DNA of 64,000 nucleotides from DASVXQ01 sp040414855 (GTDB lineage Bacteria > Actinomycetota > CALGFH01): the NCBI GenBank assembly GCA_040414855.1, contig JBEDUQ010000304.1, forward strand, positions 7,930 through 71,929. Direction: 5' to 3'. Made by a program: the position numbers and the translations under genes. Positions 48,925-56,566 of this stretch are shown here, piece by piece (the first letter of the stretch is position 1; each line of letters begins with the position of its first letter). The notes beneath the pieces were generated by a model. It was not told the origin of the DNA, ran no database searches, and was given only the letters and a program-made list of their open reading frames with translations.

Positions 48925-50508
48925 TCAGTCGTTGCCGGTCACGACCTCGACGCGCTGATACCCCGACGAGCCGCTCGGGAAGGGCGGGGCGGCGGTCTGG
49001 ATCTGGAGCTGACCCTGACCGTCCACCGCGCGGACCATGACGTCCGTCTTGCCCGAGCTTGTCGGGCGCCAGGGCACGCGCCACTGCCGCCAGCCGGTAC
49101 GCGAGAGCTTGCGGCGCAGGGTCGCCGCCGTCCACGTGCGCCCGCCGTCGAACGACACCTCGACGCGCTGGATGCCGCGCTCCCCCGCCCACGCCACGCC
49201 CGCGACCATCGTGTCCCCCTTGACCGCCGTGAGCTCCGCCGGCACGTCGATGCGGCTGGCGGTCTTGATGATCGCGATGTTGTCCCAGCCGGCGCCCGCC
49301 GCCCAGTAGCCCTTGAAGTCGTAGTCCACGACCTCGATGCGGTCGAGCCACTTGACGCTCTTCATGCCGTAGATGCCCGGCGCGATGATCCGGACCGGGT
49401 AGCCGTGGGCGCGGGGCAGGGTGCGGCCGTTCATGCCGTAGGCGACCACGGTCATGCCGTCGGTGGCCTTGGCGACCGGCAGCGAGTCGGTGTAGCCGCC
49501 GACCGCGTGGAACACCACCCGGACCGCCTTCGCCGGCACGCCGCCGGCCCGGTCGAGCAGCGCGGCCAGCGGCACGCCGGTCCACTTGGCGGTGCCGACC
49601 AGGTTCCCGCCGACCTCGTTGGAGATGCACTGCATGGTGACGATCTGCTCGAACGCCGGCATCGACAGCAGCTCGTTGTAGCCGATCGTGTACGGCTTGG
49701 GGACCATCCCGCCGACACGGAGCTTCCACGACGTCGGGTCGACGTCGGGGTCGATGATCGACGTGTCGACGACGTAGTGGCTGTGGTTGGAGGTGATCTC
49801 GGGGGAGAGGCCCGCGATCGACCGGAAGGGCGCGTCCTCCGGCGGGTCGGGCGGGACGCTGGCGGTCCGCAGCGGCGCGGCGCCCGAGGGCCGCACCAGC
49901 GCGTTGCCGCCGCGGTCGCCGAGCCCGCCGCCCGAGAGCCGCCGGAACGCCAGGCCGACGGCGAGCAGGCCGAGCGCCCCGACGCCCGCCCGGAGCACCT
50001 CGCGCCGGGTGCGCCCGAGGCCGCGTGCCCGTGGCGGCGCCTGGTCGCGCTCCAGCCGTTCCAGCGAGCCCCGCAGCGAGAGGGCGAACAGCACGCCGGC
50101 CACCGCCAGCACGGCGGCGTAGGTGGTCAGCGACGGCGCTCCCGGCTGCGACCGGTAGCCGCCCAGGGCAATGGCCGCCAGCACCGCCGCGGCCGCGAAC
50201 GCGGCGATCAGGCGCCGGCGCAACGGCACCCTGGCCACGAGGATCCCCGCCACCCCGCCGACCAGCACGCTGCCGACGGTGAAGCCGGTCGCGAACAGCC
50301 GCAGCGCCCAATGGCCGAGCCGCTCGATGAAGTAGACCGAGACCGCCCCCGGGATCACCTCGACGACACGCTGCGCCAGACCGAGTGCCGGGAACGGGAT
50401 GTTGGCCTGCACCAGATGCGCCACTCCCAGCAGCGCGGTCGGCACCAGCATCGCCGCCGCCCCAGCCAGGAACGCCACCCGGGCGCGCAAACCCTGACCT
50501 TGTTCCAT
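48925..50508 (-). CDS. Sulfite-oxidase-like molybdopterin enzyme with membrane anchor
   Basis: A 527-residue molybdoenzyme. Five or so N-terminal helices (about residues 10-170) anchor it; the sulfite oxidase fold follows (about 225-430) with the molybdenum-binding cysteine expected at 294 in VTMQCISNEVGG, and a C-terminal Mo-co dimerisation domain (about 430-520). A TRREVLRAGVGALGLLAVG segment near residue 170 resembles a twin-arginine region, but sits after other helices. It may oxidise sulfite or another substrate. ATG 50508, weak ribosome site. Monocistronic. Confidence 0.87.
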   Translation of the reverse strand: MEQGQGLRARVAFLAGAAAMLVPTALLGVAHLVQANIPFPALGLAQRVVEVIPGAVSVYFIERLGHWALRLFATGFTVGSVLVGGVAGILVARVPLRRRLIAAFAAAAVLAAIALGGYRSQPGAPSLTTYAAVLAVAGVLFALSLRGSLERLERDQAPPRARGLGRTRREVLRAGVGALGLLAVGLAFRRLSGGGLGDRGGNALVRPSGAAPLRTASVPPDPPEDAPFRSIAGLSPEITSNHSHYVVDTSIIDPDVDPTSWKLRVGGMVPKPYTIGYNELLSMPAFEQIVTMQCISNEVGGNLVGTAKWTGVPLAALLDRAGGVPAKAVRVVFHAVGGYTDSLPVAKATDGMTVVAYGMNGRTLPRAHGYPVRIIAPGIYGMKSVKWLDRIEVVDYDFKGYWAAGAGWDNIAIIKTASRIDVPAELTAVKGDTMVAGVAWAGERGIQRVEVSFDGGRTWTAATLRRKLSRTGWRQWRVPWRPTSSGKTDVMVRAVDGQGQLQIQTAAPPFPSGSSGYQRVEVVTGND

Positions 50509-50699
50509 ACAGGAAAAACCATAGTCCCCGGCAAAGGATTGCGCGGGACATCCGGGGATGGGGGTCAGGACCTCGCCGCCCGGCTGGGCCGTGCGGCGCC
50601 GGCGGAGCCGTGCGACGGACGAGGAAGGGCGGTGCTGGAGGGGACCGGCCGGGCGGCGGCCCTGCTCAGAACGAGCGGGCGGCGGCCCGGCTCGGTCCG

Positions 50700-51047
50700 T
50701 CAGATCAGCCGGCGACGCCGCCTTCGCGGGTAGCGCGATCGGTACCTGGACCGGTACCCGCTCGACCGGCGGTAGCGCCGGCCGCGGAAGCCGCCGTTGA
50801 CCGCGTGGTAGATGACCAGCAGGATCACCGACCCGACCAGCCCGACCACGAACGTGTAGAGGTTGAAGCCGAGGTGCCCGGAGCGGTGCAGGACCTCCGA
50901 GGCGAGGAAGGCACCAAGGAAGGCGCCGAGCACACCGATGATCGCGGTGACCACGATACCGCCCGGGTCACGGCCGGGAACGAGCCATTTGGCCAGGACA
51001 CCGACGATCAGTCCCATGATCGCGAGGGCGATGATGCTTGCGAGCAT
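50700..51047 (-). CDS. GlsB/YeaQ/YmgE family membrane protein
   Basis: A 115-residue member of the transglycosylase-associated (GlsB/YeaQ) family, with three helices (about residues 2-20, 29-48, 63-83) and conserved GLIVGVLAKWLVPGRDPGGIVVTAIIGVLGAFLG. Such proteins are common stress-response membrane proteins. The last 30 residues are extraordinarily Arg/Tyr/Ser-rich (RGRRYRRSSGYRSRYRSRYP). AAAGGAGCCCGAC precedes ATG 51047. Confidence 0.85.
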   Translation of the reverse strand: MLASIIALAIMGLIVGVLAKWLVPGRDPGGIVVTAIIGVLGAFLGAFLASEVLHRSGHLGFNLYTFVVGLVGSVILLVIYHAVNGGFRGRRYRRSSGYRSRYRSRYPRRRRRRLI

Positions 51048-51253
51048 GTCGGGCTCCTTTGTCACTGACCGGCCGCCCGGGTTTGCGGTCTCCTCGGCGA
51101 TCCCAGCAACCCGGCACGAAACAGACTTGCCCGCCCACCCGCGCACCAAAACGTGGGTGTGGACGGCTCCGGGTGGAATTACATCTGACGCATGAATTCC
51201 ACCCGGGCTTGGCGCCGGCTCGGTCAGCGGACGTCCGGAGTTACGTTGTGGAC

Positions 51254-52192
51254 TCAATGGGGCTTCTGTCGCTTCGTTGAGGTTCGTCGGGTGCGGGGGC
51301 GCGTCGTGGGTGGGGTCGGCTCGTCGGGTTGGGTCTGCTGGACGGCGTGGTGCAGCGCGGTGATGAAGGCCGTGGTCGCGGGGGGATCCGGTGGGTGGCC
51401 GTAGGTGGCCAGGTAGACGCGTCGCCGGAAGTCGCGCAGTGCGGTGGCCTGGATTCCGGGGGCCCGGTGGGTGCGTAGGGCCAGCCCGGGCATGGTGGTC
51501 ACGCCCATGCCCGCCGCGACGAGGGCTTGTTCGACGATGACGTCGTCGCTGGTGTAGGCGATGTGCGGGCTGAAGCCGGCCTTGTCGCATGCCTCGACGA
51601 ACTCGCGACGGCAGTGTTCGCAGCCGGCGATCCAGGCCGAGTCGCGGTGGTCGGCCAGCGCCTGGCCGGGTTCGAGGCTGAGCAGGTACATCGGGTCGTC
51701 GAACAGGTGGGTGGCGCGGATGTCATCCGGTGTGGTGTCGTCGTAGCGGAAGATGACGGCGGCGTCGACCTGCCCGGCCCGCAGCAGGTTGCATGCCACC
51801 TGTGGGTGGGCGTCGGTCAGGTGCAGTTCGATGCCGGGGTGCTCGCGGCGCAGGGTCGCTGCGGCGTGCGGGATCAGGGCGGCGAGCGCCGATTGGAAGC
51901 CGGCGACCCGGACTCGGCCGGTTCGCAGGCCCACCATCGCGGACAGTTCGGCTGCGGCGTTGTCGACCCGGCCGACGATCTCGGTGGCGCGGCGTGCCAG
52001 GTGCTCGCCCTCCGGCGTGAGCCGGATGCCCCGGCCGATCCGCTGGACGAGTTGGGCGCCGGTCTCGGCCTCCAGCCGGGCCAGGTGGTGACTGACGGCT
52101 GGCTGGGAGTAGTTCAGTTGCTTGGCGGCCTTGGTGACCGAGCCGTGCGCGGCGATCGCCGCGAGGACCCGTAGCCGCACGATATCCAGCAT
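51254..52192 (-). CDS. LysR family transcriptional regulator
   Basis: A 312-residue LysR regulator: winged helix (LRVLAAIAAHGSVTKAAKQLNYSQPAVSHHLARLEAE at the N-terminus) and effector domain (residues 88-290), then a basic Pro/Thr/Arg tail. ATG 52192. It is divergent from the cysteine-dioxygenase-like gene, 106 bases apart, the classic LysR arrangement with its target, so control of the following genes is likely. The gap is rather AT-rich. Confidence 0.9.
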   Translation of the reverse strand: MLDIVRLRVLAAIAAHGSVTKAAKQLNYSQPAVSHHLARLEAETGAQLVQRIGRGIRLTPEGEHLARRATEIVGRVDNAAAELSAMVGLRTGRVRVAGFQSALAALIPHAAATLRREHPGIELHLTDAHPQVACNLLRAGQVDAAVIFRYDDTTPDDIRATHLFDDPMYLLSLEPGQALADHRDSAWIAGCEHCRREFVEACDKAGFSPHIAYTSDDVIVEQALVAAGMGVTTMPGLALRTHRAPGIQATALRDFRRRVYLATYGHPPDPPATTAFITALHHAVQQTQPDEPTPPTTRPRTRRTSTKRQKPH

Positions 52193-52298
52193 TCATCAAG
52201 AGTACACATGAGTAGGCCAAATTATTGTCATTAGACGAATGAGTCCTTCTGGCGGGACGCTGAGCGGGACGAACCCGCTCGTGAAGGAGGACGCGGCC

Positions 52299-52832
52299 AT
52301 GACAACCGCCTCGCCCGCCCACCACCTCGCCGTCTCGGCCGCCGGGCCGGCGCTCACCGATCTCGTCGCGGCGGTGCGCCAGGCGATCGATGTGCGAGCC
52401 GGCTGGGCGCACACCGCGCAACTGGTCGCCGACCAGCTGCGCGCGCACCTGCCCGACCCCGACATCCTGACCCCTGACCAGCGTCGCGGTGATCCCCACC
52501 GACCCGCCGGCCACGTGCTGCACGCCGAGCCCGACGGGACGTTCTCCATCCTCGGACTGGTCTGGCGCCCCGGGCAGAGCACGCGGATCCACGACCACAT
52601 CACCTGGTGCGTCGTTGGCGTGCTGGCGGGCACCGAGCACGAAGAACTGTTCGACGAGGCGCTCAACCCCGTCGGTGAACGGGACAACCACCCAGGCGAG
52701 GTCAGCGGCTTCGCGCCACCGGGTGACATCCACCGCATCCGGAACAATGGTGGCGAGACCGCCATCAGCCTGCACATCTACGGCACCGACATTACCCTGG
52801 TCGGCTCGAGCGCCCGCCGGTACTACAACTGA
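52299..52832 (+). CDS. Cysteine dioxygenase-like cupin
   Basis: A 177-residue cysteine dioxygenase-family protein, an iron enzyme that oxidises a thiol to its sulfinate. The three iron histidines are expected at His98, His100 (IHDHITWCVVGVL) and His145 (GDIHRIRNN). Whether the substrate is cysteine, mercaptopropionate or another thiol is not clear. GAAGGAGG lies 11 bases from ATG 52299. It is probably regulated by the divergent LysR protein. Confidence 0.83.
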   Translation: MTTASPAHHLAVSAAGPALTDLVAAVRQAIDVRAGWAHTAQLVADQLRAHLPDPDILTPDQRRGDPHRPAGHVLHAEPDGTFSILGLVWRPGQSTRIHDHITWCVVGVLAGTEHEELFDEALNPVGERDNHPGEVSGFAPPGDIHRIRNNGGETAISLHIYGTDITLVGSSARRYYN

Positions 52833-52914
52833 CCCGCAAGCCATCCACGGAGAGAACGACGCCTTCGTGCGCCCGGGCACAGATTCACCGTCAATCCGAG
52901 GAGGAGACCGACCC

Positions 52915-53412
52915 ATGGACCAGCGCGCTATCGACGAGGTCCTGAACCAGCCACTCAGCCAGGAACTGCTGGCCCGTGACCTGACCCGGCTGGCCTTCAT
53001 CGGGCTCGACGGCACCCCCCGGTCGATCCCGATCGGGTTCGTCTGGAACGGCTCGGAAATCGTCATGTGCACCGCGAAGAACGCCCGGAAGCTGCCGGCG
53101 TTGCGCCGCAACCCCGCGGTCGCCCTGACCATCGACACCGAGGCGCACCCGCCGAAGATCCTGCTCATCCGCGGTCAGGCCGAGCTGGACGTCGTCGACG
53201 GCATCCCTGAGGAGTACTTCCAGTGGAACGGCACCTACGAGATGACGCCCGGGCAACGGGCCGAGTGGGAGGCCGGCGTGCGGTCGCTCTACGACGGCAT
53301 GGTCCGAGTCGTGGTGACCCCGACCTGGGCCAAGCTGATCGACTTCGAGACAACCCTGCCCACCGCCATCGAGGAGCTCATGCGGCAACAGAGGGAACGC
53401 CAGCGCGCCTGA
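52915..53412 (+). CDS. Pyridoxamine 5-phosphate oxidase-fold protein
   Basis: A 165-residue split-barrel flavin-binding-like protein, related to PPOX, F420-dependent reductases and FMN-binding proteins. TRLAFIGLDGTPRSIPIGFVWNGSEIVMCTAKNARKLPALRRNP is typical. Cofactor and substrate are unknown. AGGAGGAGACC precedes ATG 52915. It lies 82 bases after the dioxygenase gene, probably cotranscribed. Confidence 0.83.
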   Translation: MDQRAIDEVLNQPLSQELLARDLTRLAFIGLDGTPRSIPIGFVWNGSEIVMCTAKNARKLPALRRNPAVALTIDTEAHPPKILLIRGQAELDVVDGIPEEYFQWNGTYEMTPGQRAEWEAGVRSLYDGMVRVVVTPTWAKLIDFETTLPTAIEELMRQQRERQRA

Positions 53413-53445
53413 ACACGCACAGCCGAACCTGAGAAGAGATCATCC

Positions 53446-54015
53446 ATGCGAAAACTCATAGTCCAGCAGTGGGTTACCGTCGACAACATCGCCGCGGAGG
53501 AGGAGGACGGCGGGCTCAGCTTCGTGTCGGGGGAGCCCTTTTCCGAGACCACCAACCCCGCGTTCAAGGCAAGCGTGATGGGGTTCATCGACTCGGTCGA
53601 CACGATGATTCTCGGCGCGAATAGCTACGCCCAGTCCAAGGGCTACTGGCCGTACGCCGATGAGCAGCGCGAGTACGGCGAGAAGCTCAACAACCTCACC
53701 AAGTTCGTCGCCTCGTCGAAGCTGGATGACGCCCCCTGGGGCGACTTTCCCGCCGCGACCGTGACGCGCGACCCGGCCGCCACCATCCGGGAGCTCAAGG
53801 AGCAGAGCGGCAAGGACATCTGGCTGTGGGGGAGCTTGAAGCTCATACACTTCCTGCTGGACGCCGGCGCCGTCGACGAAATCCGGATGCTGGTCTGCCC
53901 GGCGTCACGCGGCAAGGGGACGCGCATTTTCGAGGATTGCCAAGACCTGAAGCTGGTCGAGGCCACCTCGTTCGAAAACGGCGTGGCACTTCTGCGCTAC
54001 GAGCTCAAGAAATAA
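53446..54015 (+). CDS. Dihydrofolate reductase/RibD C-terminal family protein
   Basis: A 189-residue protein of the RibD_C/DHFR-like family: MRKLIVQQWVTVDN at the N-terminus, DTMILGANSYAQSKGYWP near 52, KDIWLWGSLKLIHFLLDAGAVDEI near 122-146 and the final EATSFENGVALLRYELKK. NADPH-dependent reduction is expected, target unknown. It has lower GC and more A-ending codons than its neighbours and ends in TAA, suggesting recent acquisition. ATG 53446. Confidence 0.85.
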   Translation: MRKLIVQQWVTVDNIAAEEEDGGLSFVSGEPFSETTNPAFKASVMGFIDSVDTMILGANSYAQSKGYWPYADEQREYGEKLNNLTKFVASSKLDDAPWGDFPAATVTRDPAATIRELKEQSGKDIWLWGSLKLIHFLLDAGAVDEIRMLVCPASRGKGTRIFEDCQDLKLVEATSFENGVALLRYELKK

Positions 54016-54025
54016 ATAGCCTGCC

Positions 54026-55342
54026 TCAAGTGAGCTGGGTCCGGCGGGGTGGTTCGAGGGTGGCGGCGATGGCGGCGGCGACCTCGGGCGCCTGGCCGGT
54101 GTCGAGCGCGGCGGTGGTCACGCGGATGCCGGGGCCCGACCGGAGCCGGAACGGCTCGCCGGCGCGGACCGCCCAGCCGCTCTCGAGCATCCGCTGCACG
54201 GTGGCCGTCTCGGCGGTGACGGGGATCCAGACGTTCATGCCAGACCGCCCGCTGCTTCCGATGCCCAGCTCGGCCAGGGCGAGCCGCAGGGCGCTCCTAC
54301 GCGCCGCGTAGGTCTCCCGAGCGCGCTCCAACAGCTCGGGCGTGTCCGGCGCCGACCACAGCGCGGCCACCAGCCGCTGCGACAGGTGGCTGACCCAGCC
54401 CGGCCCGAGCAGCTGCCGACCCTGCACCCTCGCCACCGTGGTGGCGTCGCCGGCCAGCACCGCGACGCGCAGGTCCGGGCCGAGCCACTTCGAGACCGAG
54501 AGCAGGTGCGCCCACCGGGGCCTGCCGGCGGCCGCCAGGGTCACCCCCGCCGGTCCGGCGACCGGCCCGGCGTGGTCGTCCTCGATCAGCAACGCGTCCG
54601 GGTGCCGGTCCAGGACCGCCCGCAGCTCGGCCAGCCGGCCGGCGGAGGCGGCGGCGCCGGTCGGGTTCTGGGCGCGCAGCGAGGTGATCACCGCGGCGGC
54701 GCCTCGCTCCAGTGCGCGGTCCAGCGCCTCCGGGTGGAGGCCGTCGTCGTCGACCGAGACCGGGTCGAGCGCCAGGCCGAGCGCGCGGGCGAGGTCGAAC
54801 GCGGGAGGATAGCCAGGGTCCTCGACCGCCACGCGGTCGCCCGACCGCAGGTGCGCCGCCAGGATCCGCTCCACCCCGTCGAGCGAGCCGTTGACGACCG
54901 CGACCGGCCCCACCGGCACGCCCTCGGACCGCAGCAGGCGGTCCGCCAGCTCGGCCAGCTCGGGCAGCACCGGGTCCTCGCCGTAGAGGCGGTGCCGGCG
55001 ATCGATCGTCTCCAGCGCGCCGCCCAGCTCGGGCAGCAGCGCCGGGTCGCCGTAGCCGGTGGTCAGGTCGCGGGCACCCGGCGGCGGTGTGGCCACCTGG
55101 ACCGGCAGGGGTGGGCGGCGGGCGATCGCGGTGCCGCTCCGTCCCCGCGCGGTGACGACCCCCCGGCCGCGGAGCCGCGCGTAGGCGGCGGCGACGGTGG
55201 CCGGGCTCACGCCGAGCTCTGCCGCCAGCCCGCGGATGGTCGGGAGCCGGTCGCCGGGCGCGAGGCGGCCCTGCCGGACCGCCACCTCGACGCTGGCGGC
55301 GATCTGGACCGCCGTGGACCCGATGATGCCGTCGATGCTCAC
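54026..55342 (-). CDS. MocR-type GntR/aminotransferase regulator
   Basis: A 438-residue fusion of a GntR winged helix (QGRLAPGDRLPTIRGLAAELGVSPATVAAAYARLRGRGVV near residues 22-61) and a class I aminotransferase-like PLP domain with SKWLGPDLRVAVLAG carrying the PLP lysine near residue 295. MocR proteins usually regulate vitamin B6 or amino-acid genes. GTG 55342 has no ribosome site, so it may be leaderless. It is divergent from the SMP-30 gene. The ligand is unknown. Confidence 0.87.
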   Translation of the reverse strand: MSIDGIIGSTAVQIAASVEVAVRQGRLAPGDRLPTIRGLAAELGVSPATVAAAYARLRGRGVVTARGRSGTAIARRPPLPVQVATPPPGARDLTTGYGDPALLPELGGALETIDRRHRLYGEDPVLPELAELADRLLRSEGVPVGPVAVVNGSLDGVERILAAHLRSGDRVAVEDPGYPPAFDLARALGLALDPVSVDDDGLHPEALDRALERGAAAVITSLRAQNPTGAAASAGRLAELRAVLDRHPDALLIEDDHAGPVAGPAGVTLAAAGRPRWAHLLSVSKWLGPDLRVAVLAGDATTVARVQGRQLLGPGWVSHLSQRLVAALWSAPDTPELLERARETYAARRSALRLALAELGIGSSGRSGMNVWIPVTAETATVQRMLESGWAVRAGEPFRLRSGPGIRVTTAALDTGQAPEVAAAIAATLEPPRRTQLT

Positions 55343-55435
55343 AGAGGAGGATTCTAGAGGTCCGCAACGCCGGCCACCGGGGCGCTGATCGGCGATGATC
55401 GGTCCCCGGGGAGCCGGCCGGAGGGGGGCGATGGC

Positions 55436-56428
55436 GTGGCCGAGGCCTACCGCGTGTTCGACGACCGCTTCCGCCCACTGGCGAGCGGGGACGCCATGGT
55501 GGGGCGGATCTGGTCGGGGTGCCGCTGGGCCGAGGGGCCGGTGTACGTGCCAGCCGGCCGGTACCTCGTCTGGAGCGACGTCGCCAACGACCGGATGCTG
55601 CGATGGGATGAGACCACCGGCTCGGTCGGCACCTTCCGGGAGCCGTCCGGCTACGCCAACGGCAACACCCTCGACGGCTCGGGACGCCTGGTCACCTGCG
55701 AGCAGGGCAACCGGCGGGTCACCCGCACCGAGCACGACGGCTCGGTCACGGTGATCGCCGAGCGCTACCGGGGCATGCGGCTCAACAGCCCCAACGACGT
55801 GGTGGTCCACTCCGACGGGTCGGTCTGGTTCACCGACCCGAGCTACGGGATCGACAGCGACTACGAGGGCTACCGGGCCGAGAGCGAGATCGGCGCCTGC
55901 AACGTCTATCGCGTCGACCCGGCCAGCGGCGAGGTCCGGATGGTTGCCGACGACTTCGAGCGGCCCAACGGCCTGGCGTTCTCGCCGGACGAGCGTCGCC
56001 TCTACATCGCCGACAGCCGCGCCGGCCACATCCGGCTGTTCGAGGTCGGCGACGATGGCGCGCTCTCGGGCGGCGAGGTCCTGGCGACCTGCACCGCGGG
56101 CGTCTTCGACGGGTTCCGGCTAGACGTCGACGGTCGCATCTGGGCCGGCGCCGGCGATGGTGTCCACTGCATCGAGCCGGACGGCACGCTGATCGGCAAG
56201 ATCCTGCTCCCCGAGACGGTTGCCAACGTCGTCTTCGGCGGGCGCAGGCGCACCACCCTGTTCATCTGTGCCACGACCTCGGTGTATTCGCTCATGCTGC
56301 CGGTCAGGGGCGCCCCGCTGCCGCTCGACCACGCGTCCCGGGCCGCCGGCGACTCGGCCACCGACGTCGTCGGCTCCCGCACCGAGGGCAAAAGGGAAGG
56401 ACCCGCGGAGTCCGCGGGCCCTTCGTAG
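55436..56428 (+). CDS. SMP-30/gluconolactonase family protein
   Basis: A 330-residue six-bladed beta-propeller lactonase. Metal-site regions are AEGPVYVPAGRYLVWSD near 32, RLNSPNDVVVHSDGSVWFTDPSYGI near 116-141, and ADDFERPNGLAFSPDERRLYIADSRAGHIRL near 172-202. It would hydrolyse sugar lactones. GTG 55436 is preceded by GGAGGGGGG. Its final codons (about 10) run through the terminator hairpin of the adjacent tRNA gene. Confidence 0.87.
   Translation: MAEAYRVFDDRFRPLASGDAMVGRIWSGCRWAEGPVYVPAGRYLVWSDVANDRMLRWDETTGSVGTFREPSGYANGNTLDGSGRLVTCEQGNRRVTRTEHDGSVTVIAERYRGMRLNSPNDVVVHSDGSVWFTDPSYGIDSDYEGYRAESEIGACNVYRVDPASGEVRMVADDFERPNGLAFSPDERRLYIADSRAGHIRLFEVGDDGALSGGEVLATCTAGVFDGFRLDVDGRIWAGAGDGVHCIEPDGTLIGKILLPETVANVVFGGRRRTTLFICATTSVYSLMLPVRGAPLPLDHASRAAGDSATDVVGSRTEGKREGPAESAGPS
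56397..56423 (-). terminator. Terminator of the initiator tRNA gene
   Basis: A 7-bp stem (CCCGCGG/CCGCGGG) with a 3-base loop and a further 4-bp outer stem. On the minus strand it is followed by a TCCTTCCCTTTT run, a good terminator for the tRNA transcript. It is also coding sequence of the SMP-30 C-terminus on the plus strand. Confidence 0.7.
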
Positions 56429-56502
56429 TGGCGGGGGAGGGATTTGAACCCTCGACCTCTGGGTTATGAGCCCAGCGAGCTACCAGACTGCTCCACCCCG
56501 CG
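56429..56502 (-). tRNA. Initiator tRNA-fMet (CAT)
   Basis: A 74-base cloverleaf with anticodon CAT in GGGCTCATAACCC, having the three G:C pairs of initiator tRNAs, and T-arm GAGGGTTCAAATCCCTC. The acceptor stem starts with C1 opposite C72 (mismatch), the feature that marks an initiator (E. coli has C1:A72). The CCA end is not encoded. The gene is followed by a terminator hairpin. Confidence 0.95.
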
Positions 56503-56566
56503 TCGTTGCTGGCGCAAGGTAGCACAGCGGGAGCGGTGGCGCAAAGGCCTCGCGACGCCCGTCCGG

